From CAZTZL01 sp964537715 (GTDB lineage: Bacteria; Zhuqueibacterota; QNDG01; DSAB01): a DNA stretch of 27,179 nt. The stretch spans positions 1-27,179 of the forward strand of contig CAZIAH010000055.1 in assembly GCA_964537715.1 (NCBI GenBank), given 5' to 3'. Shown here piece after piece: positions 14,953 through 22,419 of the stretch (positions are counted from its first letter, which is position 1; each line of letters opens with the position of its first letter). A program made the position numbers and the translations under genes. Below the pieces are notes generated by a model. That model made no database searches and was not told the origin of the DNA. It was given only the letters and a program-made list of their open reading frames with translations.

Positions 14953-15777
14953 ATGAAAATCCATTTTAATCTCAAGGGGAAAAAGAATTATTTTCATTAT
15001 CTTTATATTGCTATTATTTTATTGTTTAGCATTTCATCATTTGCTCAATCTAATCTAACCGTTTTTGCAGCAAGAAATAATATAGGTGCTATTAAAGTCG
15101 GCTATAATTCAAATTTACAGCCTAATCAAAAATATGTATTATTAAGAAGTAGTAATAGAGGTCAGCTTGAAGTTGGTGTTGTTGAGGTAGTAAAAATAAA
15201 ACAAGGAAATGCTGGTATAAGATTGATAGAAAATCGTAATTCAGATCATATTCAAGTAGGCGATTTTTTAGGCTCTATAATAGATAATACTTTGGATGAC
15301 CTATTTGGTAACGATTTATTTGATACTGGTAATTCAAATAATTATCAAAGCAATAGGAGTAATTATAACACTCAGCCAAGATATAATCAACAAAATACTT
15401 ATAATCAACCAAGAGATTTTAATAAAATATTACAGCTCGACAAAGAAATATCTAGTCTAGAAGGATCAAGGAAAACAGGTATACTAATGGTAACTTTAGG
15501 GCTTGGTCTAGAAGTAGTGGGTTGGCTTACATATAATCCGATGGATGCAATTGATTGGGATACTGGAGAATATAATGAAAGTAATAATACTCTTTCATGG
15601 GTTTGTATTGGTTCAGGTTGTGTACTTTCTATCTGGGGCGGATATAAATGGTGGTCTGCATCTAATCAACTTGGCCACTTAAAAGCCAAACGATATGATA
15701 TTTCTTTGAATCCAGTAATTTTTCAAAATAATAAAAAAAGTATTGGATATGGTTTATGCTTTAATGTTGATTTTTAG
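14953..15777 (+). CDS. Cassette 1: exported protein with two membrane helices, unknown function
   Basis: The product is 274 aa. ATG at 14953 is chosen because GGAGGT lies 4 bases upstream; the ATG at 14941 overlaps that site. A signal peptide ends 'SISSFA' with Gln next. Residues ~33-95 ('FAARNNIGAIKVGYNSNLQPNQKYVLLR...GQLEVGVVEVVKIKQGNAGIRLIE...IQVGDFLG') resemble a small beta-barrel domain seen at the end of FlgT-like and other surface proteins. A low-complexity Asn/Gln/Tyr stretch (~115-155) follows, then two hydrophobic helices (~178-196 and ~217-236) and a beta C-terminus. The gene is strongly AT-rich and is closed by a clear attC 26 bases past its stop, so it is a cassette gene. Confidence 0.7.
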   Translation: MKIHFNLKGKKNYFHYLYIAIILLFSISSFAQSNLTVFAARNNIGAIKVGYNSNLQPNQKYVLLRSSNRGQLEVGVVEVVKIKQGNAGIRLIENRNSDHIQVGDFLGSIIDNTLDDLFGNDLFDTGNSNNYQSNRSNYNTQPRYNQQNTYNQPRDFNKILQLDKEISSLEGSRKTGILMVTLGLGLEVVGWLTYNPMDAIDWDTGEYNESNNTLSWVCIGSGCVLSIWGGYKWWSASNQLGHLKAKRYDISLNPVIFQNNKKSIGYGLCFNVDF

Positions 15778-15802
15778 TTACATAAATTATATTCAATTTT
15801 TC

Positions 15803-15928
15803 AGCTAACAAAGCGGTTGCAGTGGATGCAAAAGCGCACCGTTTTTTGTGTTTTCAGTGTTCGGTGGAAGCACTTCATTTGCTGAAATATCGGTTGGCTT
15901 TTGCACGCACTGAACCGCGCCGTTATGT
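15803..15928 (+). repeat. attC site of cassette 1
   Basis: Starts AGCTAACAAAG and ends GCCGTTATGT. The two ends fold together: TAAC, a 3-base bulge, GCGGTT, one extra G on the left, CAGTG, then after two unpaired bases TGCAAAAGC pairs with GCTTTTGCA, then ACCG-type pairs. An unpaired base in the stem, inner and outer boxes and a GTT core are the hallmarks of attC. At 126 bp it is the size of a Vibrio-type site. Confidence 0.88.
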
Positions 15929-15973
15929 GTTTAAATCTCATTCGTACTTTTTTCTTGGAAGGGATTCTATATA

Positions 15974-17257
15974 ATGAAAAAAATTAGTCGATACGTTAAA
16001 ATAGTCCTAATTTTTTTAGTTTATGTATTAATAATTAACCATTTTATTTCTAAGGTTTTCATACCTTCTTTTTTGCCTAAAAATCAAACCGTTGTAAATG
16101 ATTTTGCTTCCTATTATGTAGGCTCCCAACTTTTAAACGATGGAGATACCCCATATCGAAGTTCAGATGGCAGTAAAACTATTAAATTGACTGATATTGA
16201 AATGAAAACTTGGAATATTAACAAAAGTGAAATACCAGCGTATATTTATCCCTCGTTTCTTGCAGCTATAATTACACCAATAACGAATTTATCTTATCCT
16301 CTTGCCTATCAAATATGGACTACTTTTTGTTTCTTAATGTTTTTCGCAGTGATTGTGTTAACCTTCTTATTAATAAGAAAAAAACCTCGCCTGGATTTTG
16401 TAACACTTCTAATAATAGGTATCTATTTTATGTCCATGCCAACATTGGAAACATTAACTTTAGGTCAAGTTAATTATATGATTATGTTTCTAACCTTAGG
16501 CAGTTTCTATTTCTACTTTCAAAAAGAACAATTGCTCATTAGCAGTATTTTATTATGTTTTGCTACATTAATAAAACTAAGCCCTCTAATTTTTATTCTT
16601 TATTTTATTTATAAAAAAGAATATAAATACCTTTTATATTTTTGCAGTTTTCTTTTTCTATCATTTACTGTTCTATGTTTCATGTTCCCAAGCATCGATT
16701 ATATGTTCTTTACAGAAGTGCTGCCAGATATCAGTTCAAAGCCAAGTTTAAATAATAAAAGTATTTTAGTATGGGTTCAATATTTATTTATTCCAAACGA
16801 CTATATTACTCAACTCCATAATTCAATTTTTTGGTCGAAGATTATTACAGGTGTTATCAGCTTGTCATTTCTTATCTTGTTTTTTTTCAAGTTTTTTAAT
16901 AAAAAAGCCTCTTATGAATCCAAATACAATATCTTCAATTTTTGTGTCTTGATATTGCTTTTATTATTTATTCAACCTTACTTACAAGTTCATCATTTAG
17001 TTCTTTCCTTTTTCGTTTTTTCATATTTGTTAAATCTGTATAATTTTCAAAAAGATAGAATTTATCAATTGTTTTTTCTTTTTTTATCATTTGGTTTCAT
17101 AAATAGCCGTGGTTTTAATTCATTTCAAAAAATAGGCCCTTATTGGTTTAGCGTTTTCCTTTCAAATCCGCAAATTTATGGTATATTAATATTGTTGTTT
17201 CTATTTATTAAAGAGAAGAGTAAACACAACAACTACATCGAGGGCGACTTGAAATAG
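15974..17257 (+). CDS. Cassette 2: GT87-like (DUF2029) membrane glycosyltransferase
   Basis: The product is 427 aa with about ten to eleven membrane helices. After the first helix comes 'NDFASYYVGSQLLNDGDTPY', then 'YPSFLAAIITPITNLSYPLAYQIWTTF', the pattern of the polyprenol-phosphate-sugar-dependent GT87/DUF2029 mannosyltransferases, where an Asp in the first outside loop is catalytic. 'LTLGQVNYMIMFLTLGSFYF' and 'LIKLSPLIFILYFI' are further family signatures. It probably adds a sugar on the periplasmic side. AAGGGA precedes the ATG at a long distance. The gene is extremely AT-rich, unlike the window's core genes, and its last ~34 bases lie inside the attC arm. Donor and acceptor cannot be told. 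Confidence 0.72.
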   Translation: MKKISRYVKIVLIFLVYVLIINHFISKVFIPSFLPKNQTVVNDFASYYVGSQLLNDGDTPYRSSDGSKTIKLTDIEMKTWNINKSEIPAYIYPSFLAAIITPITNLSYPLAYQIWTTFCFLMFFAVIVLTFLLIRKKPRLDFVTLLIIGIYFMSMPTLETLTLGQVNYMIMFLTLGSFYFYFQKEQLLISSILLCFATLIKLSPLIFILYFIYKKEYKYLLYFCSFLFLSFTVLCFMFPSIDYMFFTEVLPDISSKPSLNNKSILVWVQYLFIPNDYITQLHNSIFWSKIITGVISLSFLILFFFKFFNKKASYESKYNIFNFCVLILLLLFIQPYLQVHHLVLSFFVFSYLLNLYNFQKDRIYQLFFLFLSFGFINSRGFNSFQKIGPYWFSVFLSNPQIYGILILLFLFIKEKSKHNNYIEGDLK

Positions 17258-17344
17258 ACACGTCTTTTTTACAATTTCGAGTTTTTTGAATTGTTTTTCA
17301 ATTAAATCTGTGCACGTTTCAAACCCTTCATGCAGATGTTAAAT
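17224..17344 (+). repeat. attC candidate of cassette 2
   Basis: The left end, inside the last codons of the gene, AACAACTACATCGAGGG...TTGAAA, pairs with the right end TTTCAAACCCTTCATGCAGATGTTAAAT: AAC, CT, CAT, GA, GGG and TTGAAA match with a few bulges. The core GTTAAAT fits GTTRRRY exactly. An inner AATTG/CAATT hairpin is present. The left box is weak, so confidence is lower than for the first attC. Confidence 0.55.
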
Positions 17345-17380
17345 ACAATTGCTCACTCCCATTTTAAGAAAGGATGACTA

Positions 17381-18592
17381 ATGAACTTATCTCAAGACCG
17401 CATCGCAAAGTTTTTTTTTAGCCGACGAGGTTTCTATCTTTTTCTTTCTCTCTCTCTGTTTATTGGGTTAATCTATTTTATTCAGATGTTTGGGAAAGCA
17501 TATAGGGGAAACGGATACGATTTCACCAGCTATCTTCTTTCTTCCGAGGCACTCTTAGCTGGCACTAACCCTTATCAGACGGGGAGCCCATTCCCTTTCA
17601 TCTATCCTCTTTTTCTTTGTGTTGTTCTTTCCCCATTGACGTTATTCCCATACTGGTTATCAAACGCAGTGTGGTTCGTATTAAACGTTTCAGCACTATA
17701 CTTTTCAATATTTATGTTGCTCAAGATGTATGCTGACTCGTTGTCGTATAAACAGTTCACGGCACTTTTTTTTATACCATTTTTAATCCTTGCGAATATT
17801 ATTCAGAATAACTTGCTTAACGGACAAGTCAACTTCATCGTTCTGTTGTTTTGTGTCCTGTTTTTAAAGTATTACGTTGACTCTCGAAAGTCACTTGCCT
17901 CGGTTTTTTTGTCGGTAGCAATAGCTATCAAACTTACGCCTCTCATTCTCATTTCCTATTTAATTGCTCGAAGGGAGTTCCTCTGGGCTGGTCTTACTCT
18001 TTTATTTTCTGCTTTCTTGATCCTTGGTTTACCCTATGCCATCGCTGGCGAGAAAACACTCGACTGGTACTCTCAATACATTCAATCCTTTCTTGTCCAT
18101 AATATTGGATCCCGTAGTGAAATATCAGACGGTTTTGCTTTTTCAATAACTTCAATTGCCAACTTCCTACTTCCGTCGATTTCAAAACTAATCTCGCTGA
18201 CAATTGCTTGCCTCATCTCTGTTGTGCCCATCATTTGGCTTCAGCTAACTTCACCGAATGATACTAAACGAGAGCAGACATTGCACTTCAGTCTTTATAT
18301 GTTGGCAATCCTCTTAATCAGCCCTATGAGCGAAACGCATCATCTGATAAATCTTTTTCCTGCCGTTTCCATCATCACTTTGGCAATGCTCTTATATTCC
18401 AAAAAGCAATGGCAGGTTGGATTTCTCATTCTTGGCATTGTATTGGTTTCTGAGATCATAGCAAAATTCTATCACGCCGCAAGTATTGTAGGTATTGTAG
18501 CGCTTTATGTTTCAATACTATGGACATACTTTCGACAGAGTGAGCAGGCAACAGTATGCAACAAGCGGGTTTATGACGCTCACAACATTTGA
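17381..18592 (+). CDS. Cassette 3: GT87-like (DUF2029) membrane glycosyltransferase
   Basis: The product is 403 aa with about ten to eleven membrane helices. It is homologous to the preceding cassette protein but far diverged: 'NGYDFTSYLLSSEALLAGTNPYQ' and 'YPLFLCVVLSPLTLFPYWLSNAVWF' align with that protein's first loop, and 'LLNGQVNFIVLLFCVLFLKYY' and 'AIKLTPLILISYLI' with its later motifs. The Asp of 'DFTSY' is the likely catalytic residue. GGATGA precedes the ATG. G+C is clearly higher than in the neighbour cassette, so the two were probably acquired separately rather than duplicated in place. The stop codon lies inside the attC left arm. Confidence 0.75.
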   Translation: MNLSQDRIAKFFFSRRGFYLFLSLSLFIGLIYFIQMFGKAYRGNGYDFTSYLLSSEALLAGTNPYQTGSPFPFIYPLFLCVVLSPLTLFPYWLSNAVWFVLNVSALYFSIFMLLKMYADSLSYKQFTALFFIPFLILANIIQNNLLNGQVNFIVLLFCVLFLKYYVDSRKSLASVFLSVAIAIKLTPLILISYLIARREFLWAGLTLLFSAFLILGLPYAIAGEKTLDWYSQYIQSFLVHNIGSRSEISDGFAFSITSIANFLLPSISKLISLTIACLISVVPIIWLQLTSPNDTKREQTLHFSLYMLAILLISPMSETHHLINLFPAVSIITLAMLLYSKKQWQVGFLILGIVLVSEIIAKFYHAASIVGIVALYVSILWTYFRQSEQATVCNKRVYDAHNI

Positions 18593-18724
18593 AATGAAGT
18601 AAACCCGCTAAACGTTGTGAAGAATACATAACCAGCGCATGAACACGGACAAAACCGCGTAGCGGCTTTGTCCGAAATCGAAAGAAGACGGTTAGCGGTT
18701 TTGCCGGTTATGCAAATGTTATAC
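18580..18724 (+). repeat. attC site of cassette 3
   Basis: The left end, CACAACATTTG...AT...AAACC, an extra C, GCTAA, pairs with the right end TTAGCGGTTTTGCC...ATGCAAATGTTATAC. In the centre CGGACAAA...TTTGTCCG forms the terminal hairpin with a CCGC/GCGG tip. Core GTTATAC is at 18718. An unpaired C in the left arm is in the expected place. Confidence 0.75.
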
Positions 18725-18780
18725 CACTAACAAGAAATTAAGTTCAGTTTCAATACAATAAATACTCTATAGGTGATAAA

Positions 18781-19545
18781 ATGAAAAAATATTTTTACTA
18801 TTTAATAGTAGTATTTTTAGGAAGCCAAGTTTTTGAAGGTTGTGCAACATCCTGGCCATTTACATCAGCAAGAGAACAATATGGTGAAGTATTCTTTTCA
18901 AAAAATCTCATAACTGAAGGTGATAATTATAAACCTATTGGTTTGGGCTCAAATTCTTTTGAGCAAGGTGAAGGCATAATTTATCTTTATCCCCTGACCA
19001 AAGGAGGAGAATATTATAATTTAAAGATATTAGATAGTAATAATAATATAGTTTATTCAACTAATGATTATTTAAAAGAGAACTATTGTCAATGGATTAT
19101 TTTATCAAAAACTCAAGTTAATTATTTTAAGGGGCAATATACTGTGGATGTAGCATTTAACCAATCTGGAAAAACTTTTGAAAAACATTTTGGGATTTTA
19201 GATAATCCTGCAAATATGGGAAATAATACACTACCATCGGATGATTTTTATATGTCATCTTTTACAGAAACTAAAGGTGGTTCTAATCCGCAGAAAAGAG
19301 ATTCTTTTAGTAAATCTGAAGTTCCAGAAGTAATAATTATGGGATATAAAAGTAAATTAGTCAATATAAAAGTTTATTCAATTTCTGCTAATAAATTAGT
19401 CAATGAAAATAATACTTATGTTCCGGAACAAAGCAACACTTATATGCATATTCCTTTTCAAAACTTAACACCAGATTCTTATAAAGTTGATTGTTCAATT
19501 GAAGGAATTGTAGTCAAAACTTTGTTTTTTACAATTTTTAATTAA
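18781..19545 (+). CDS. Cassette 4, first gene: hypothetical lipoprotein
   Basis: The product is 254 aa. The signal peptide ends 'SQVFEGC', a slightly unusual lipobox with Cys at 21. The mature part is beta-rich with possible Ig-like folds ('EGIIYLYPLTKGGEYYNLKILDSNNNIVYST', 'YFKGQYTVDVAFNQSGKTFEKHFGI', 'TPDSYKVDCSIEGIVVKTLFF'). AGGTGAT precedes the ATG. It is followed after 19 bases by the next gene in the same cassette, so the two are likely co-expressed. AT-rich. No family recognised. Confidence 0.65.
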   Translation: MKKYFYYLIVVFLGSQVFEGCATSWPFTSAREQYGEVFFSKNLITEGDNYKPIGLGSNSFEQGEGIIYLYPLTKGGEYYNLKILDSNNNIVYSTNDYLKENYCQWIILSKTQVNYFKGQYTVDVAFNQSGKTFEKHFGILDNPANMGNNTLPSDDFYMSSFTETKGGSNPQKRDSFSKSEVPEVIIMGYKSKLVNIKVYSISANKLVNENNTYVPEQSNTYMHIPFQNLTPDSYKVDCSIEGIVVKTLFFTIFN

Positions 19546-19564
19546 TAAAAAAATTAGGCGATAT

Positions 19565-20527
19565 ATGAAAAATGAATTTCAAAATGATTTTAACTGGATG
19601 CTACGTGAATCGAAAGGATATTTTCCTTGGTTAGGGAACAATTCATATCGTGTTTTAAAATATCTTTTTTTTCATATCCATCACAAATTCTTCCCGGAGT
19701 TTTATGAAAGAAGTTCTCGTGAAGTAGTAAGACTTATTACTGAGGAAGTTGTTTGTGAAAATCCATTGATTGATATTTTCTTTAAGTCCTTACTGCGTGC
19801 TGAGATTAGATTTATAAGTCGATATGTACCGCAAAGAAGCAACGAGGAACGACTTACTGGCAATCTTGTTTCTGAAATTGATAGTTCAATCTTTCTAGTA
19901 AAGGAAAAATTTTCCACTTTATCAAAAGAAATATATTCAGAACCAAAAGCGATAGATTTTCTTTACTATGATTTATCAAAGGGTGGAAAAGTAGAAAAAT
20001 TAAATGGAGCTGATTTAGCTTTCCTTTTAATAATTGACCTTCCTGATTATCCGAAAATCATTAAAAGTATTGTCTTGCAAGCAAAAAAAATTAATAGTAG
20101 TGTGCAAATTGATAAGAGACAATATGAAACTTTAAAGAACCACGGGGAAAATGAATGCTCTTATTTATTCTATGATATGAATATGAATTCTCTTACTTCC
20201 CCAATGATTTTAGGCTTTGAGGATTATGATTTTAAAAATAAATATGAAGAATCTTCTAAAGCTAAAACAAAATCATTTTCTATTGATTATCAAGATATTC
20301 TAGATGGTTTACCTCTTTCAATGTTTTTAGTTTTTCGTTTAATCGATGACTCAGTTGGTAGAAAGCATTATTCAGTTAGAGAAGCTTTAGAATATTTTGG
20401 GAGCTTATCGCGTGAAAAAGATTTTGTTGACGAACAACCATTTAATGGAAGAATAGGAATAGCAAGCTTAGGTAAAAATATTAATATAAATTATAGTAAC
20501 GACAATATATTCGAAATTGTGGTATAA
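19565..20527 (+). CDS. Cassette 4, second gene: possible PD-(D/E)XK nuclease-like protein
   Basis: The product is 320 aa, soluble, with no signal peptide. The middle has the spacing of a restriction-type nuclease core: Glu95/Glu104 in 'NEERLTGNLVSEID', Asp150 in 'GADLAFLLIIDLP', and Gln172-Lys174 in 'VLQAKK', where D and (Q/E)xK normally bind Mg2+. It is followed by 'QYETLKNHGENECSYLFYDMN', similar to what follows the QAK motif in related uncharacterised proteins I recall. A role in defence against foreign DNA is plausible, since integron cassettes are known to carry such genes, but this is inference from three short motifs. The ribosome site is weak. The stop codon overlaps the attC left box. 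Confidence 0.6.
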   Translation: MKNEFQNDFNWMLRESKGYFPWLGNNSYRVLKYLFFHIHHKFFPEFYERSSREVVRLITEEVVCENPLIDIFFKSLLRAEIRFISRYVPQRSNEERLTGNLVSEIDSSIFLVKEKFSTLSKEIYSEPKAIDFLYYDLSKGGKVEKLNGADLAFLLIIDLPDYPKIIKSIVLQAKKINSSVQIDKRQYETLKNHGENECSYLFYDMNMNSLTSPMILGFEDYDFKNKYEESSKAKTKSFSIDYQDILDGLPLSMFLVFRLIDDSVGRKHYSVREALEYFGSLSREKDFVDEQPFNGRIGIASLGKNININYSNDNIFEIVV

Positions 20528-20749
20528 CAAGTGCTTCAACCCGACAGCATTTTCGCATTTGGCTTTTTTATAATTTTTAAGTTAGTCGTTCTGTTTCAAC
20601 TAACTTGTTCAAGGTGTTCATAATAAATTAATTTACTTGCAAACCGTGCTTGCAAAGAAAGATAAGCACGGTTTGCTAATTTTTCGGCAGTTGTGGTTCT
20701 ATTCGGCAGTTTTGTTATGGGCTGCGGGTTAAGCACAACGCCGTTCGCG
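20522..20749 (+). repeat. attC site of cassette 4, unusually long
   Basis: The left end GTATAACAAGTGCTTCAACC continues CGACAGC and pairs with the right end GCTGCGGGTTAAGCACAACG: GTGCTT, an unpaired C, AACCCG, an unpaired A, CAGC. Core GTTCGCG is at 20743. At about 228 bp it is longer than usual; the extra length is a loop region with two more hairpins (20579-20606 and 20639-20676), so it may be a fused or invaded site. Confidence 0.7.
20639..20676. repeat. 13-bp perfect hairpin inside the long attC
   Basis: GCAAACCGTGCTT (20639-20651), 12-base loop, and the exact complement (20664-20676). A weaker neighbour, AAGTTAGT...ACTAACTT, lies at 20579-20606. It has only a short T-run after it and could also act as a terminator for cassette 4. 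Confidence 0.75.
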
Positions 20750-21213
20750 GCGCACCGAGAATTCATGATAAGAGCATTTACTATATAGAGATTTCCCGAC
20801 CCCTTTTGGGAAAAGGGAAAACAAAAAAATAAACCACCTACACCCCTGAACCAAAAACAGGGAGAAAGGCAACAGGAACCCTATCCCCTTGAACCCATAA
20901 CACCCAGGAATCAGGAAAGGGAAAAGGAGCCGAGACCCAACTGAAAATGAACAAACCGCCAGAACGAAAAATGAAATATGGCGCGCCGCGAATGGTCGCG
21001 CTCTCCCTTCCTCCACCCAATGTTCGCGGCGGTATCATATGGCAGCTCAATTTAAATTAAACCATGACTTGTATACACACAACATTTACTCACGCTCACG
21101 GCAGGGGCCGCGAACCCACCCCTGCACCGGTCCTGGAAAAACCGACCCCAACCCATACCAATACACCACCCTCGGCTTCCCCAAGTCGGAGAACGTAAAT
21201 TAACTTAATAGAA
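20750..21213. other. Non-coding stretch, no gene seen
   Basis: About 460 bases without a credible reading frame on either strand. It holds purine/pyrimidine-skewed tracts (for example around 20810-20940), a second GTTCGCGGCG at 21024 echoing the attC end at 20743, and a small hairpin GCAGGGG/CCCCTGC at 21101-21125. It may be the remains of a gene-less or decayed cassette. Confidence 0.5.
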
Positions 21214-21243
21214 GTCGTGTGGCACGTGGCTTTAGCCCGTGAC
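21214..21243 (+). repeat. REP hairpin, left end of the RAYT element
   Basis: A 15-base outer sequence GTCGTGTGGCACGTG followed by a hairpin with GGC-TTTA-GCC at its tip. It is identical in the first 15 bases to the inverted copy at 21889-21903; the tip differs with compensating changes. Confidence 0.8.
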
Positions 21244-21268
21244 TGCATAAGCTACAGTAAAAGACAAA

Positions 21269-21841
21269 ATGGATAAAATCAAATCAATGAAAAGGAAAAA
21301 AATCAAACACTATAATATTCCCTATCATGCACATGAGCTGACTTTTAGTTGTTATCACAGGTATGATTATTTGAATGATCCGATATTGTGTGAATATTTT
21401 ATTGAAGGGCTTGTTTTAGCAAAGGAGATGTTTTATTTTAAAATATGGGCATTTGTGCTGATGCCCAATCATGTGCATTTATTGATATATCCTATTCACG
21501 AGACATATGATATTTCAATCATACTTCAGTATATCAAAGGCAAGAGTTCATCAAGATATCGTAAAACGATACTTGATCATGCACCAGATCGATTTGATTC
21601 TTTTTGTGTAAAATCAAAGGGGAAAAAAGTGTTTCGAATCTGGCAAACGGGCGGTGGTTTTGACAGAAACCTTTGGAGTGCCAAAGCGATTCACTATACA
21701 ATCAACTATATCGAAGGCAATCCTGTCAGAGCAGGATTTGTGGAGACACCTGAAGCATGGAAATGGTCCTCTGCGTATCAGAGATCTTTAAATACCAGAC
21801 TGGTTTGTGATCTCGATGATGTTCCTATGCTTATGAAATAG
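21269..21841 (+). CDS. REP-associated tyrosine transposase (Y1/HUH)
   Basis: The product is 190 aa. The HUH motif is at His68-Val-His70 in 'AFVLMPNHVHLLIYP' and the single catalytic Tyr is Tyr147 in 'INYIEGNPVRAGFV'; 'FRIWQTGGGFDRNLW' and 'AWKWSSAY' complete the family signature of TnpA-REP/RAYT proteins. These enzymes nick single-stranded DNA at REP hairpins and spread them through the genome. The length is normal and no residue is missing, so it may be active. No clear ribosome site precedes the ATG; Met7 is an alternative start. Flanking REP sequences in inverted order are its likely substrates. Confidence 0.93.
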   Translation: MDKIKSMKRKKIKHYNIPYHAHELTFSCYHRYDYLNDPILCEYFIEGLVLAKEMFYFKIWAFVLMPNHVHLLIYPIHETYDISIILQYIKGKSSSRYRKTILDHAPDRFDSFCVKSKGKKVFRIWQTGGGFDRNLWSAKAIHYTINYIEGNPVRAGFVETPEAWKWSSAYQRSLNTRLVCDLDDVPMLMK

Positions 21842-21873
21842 ATGTTTTTAACTCTGTCACACGATGTATTTTT

Positions 21874-21903
21874 GGCACGACCTGAAGGCACGTGCCACAC
21901 GAC
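21874..21903 (-). repeat. REP hairpin, right end of the RAYT element
   Basis: Read on the minus strand it begins GTCGTGTGGCACGTG, as the left copy does, then CCTTCAGG at the tip where the left copy has GGCTTTAGCC. The base-pairing is kept although the bases changed. Confidence 0.8.
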
Positions 21904-21925
21904 CGCGTGACCATTAACGCAAAAT

Positions 21926-22417
21926 ATGAAAAAAATAATTTTTATAATCATCCTTTTTGTCCCTTCCATTGTGCTGGCTGGTGGTCCAAGCATGCCTGAT
22001 GGTTATCGAAGACCTAATGAAGCAGAGCTTGATTCACCGAATCGGGATGATGATAAGCACCGTTACGAGATGGCTGTTGGTGATTTCAACGGTAATGAAC
22101 TGGTAGATGGTGCTTTTTTAGCAATTGATCATAATAATAAAGAACTTGCCGTCTTCGTGTTTCTTTGTACAGACAATGACGAAGTGTATAAATGGTATAA
22201 AGTTGCGTCTCTTGAATATCGTGAAATCAAATTTACCGGTGTAAAAACCCTAAAACCAAAAAAGATATACTATTATAGAGACATCACGGATGAAAGCAAA
22301 TCAGAGTTGAATGTTACCAATGATTCTTTTGAATTATTTCAGTTTGAGGGGGCAAGATCGGTCTTATATTACGAAAAAGAATCCGATCAATTCAAAAGAG
22401 TTTGGATATCAAAGTAA
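21926..22417 (+). CDS. Cassette 5: small exported protein, unknown function
   Basis: The product is 163 aa. The signal peptide ends 'SIVLA|GGPSMP'. The mature part includes 'MAVGDFNGNELVDGAFLAIDHNNKELAVFVFL', which resembles an FG-GAP/VCBS-like repeat strand, and ends with a beta-rich part 'ELFQFEGARSVLYYEKESDQFKRVWISK'. No ribosome site is evident; only 22 bases lie between the RAYT right end and the ATG, so the transposon may have removed its leader. The gene is followed after two bases by an attC, marking it as a cassette gene. Function unknown. Confidence 0.65.
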   Translation: MKKIIFIIILFVPSIVLAGGPSMPDGYRRPNEAELDSPNRDDDKHRYEMAVGDFNGNELVDGAFLAIDHNNKELAVFVFLCTDNDEVYKWYKVASLEYREIKFTGVKTLKPKKIYYYRDITDESKSELNVTNDSFELFQFEGARSVLYYEKESDQFKRVWISK

Positions 22418-22419
22418 GC

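Larger units (their letters stand above)
21214..21903 (+). mobile_element. REP-flanked RAYT transposon
   Basis: A Y1-type transposase gene is bracketed by two inverted 30-base REP sequences whose outer 15 bases are identical. The whole unit (690 bp) sits 3' of the non-coding stretch and ends 22 bases before the next cassette gene, which suggests insertion into, or domestication within, the integron. Confidence 0.75.

Noticed and set aside
20729..21050. Two open frames on the minus strand in the gene-less stretch.
   Set aside because: Composition follows the skewed tracts (Phe/Leu/Ser-rich), without ribosome sites or recognisable motifs.
21070..21210. Possible further attC (ACAACATTTAC ... 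GTAAATTAACTT).
   Set aside because: Only a few bases pair, with no inner boxes and no proper core.
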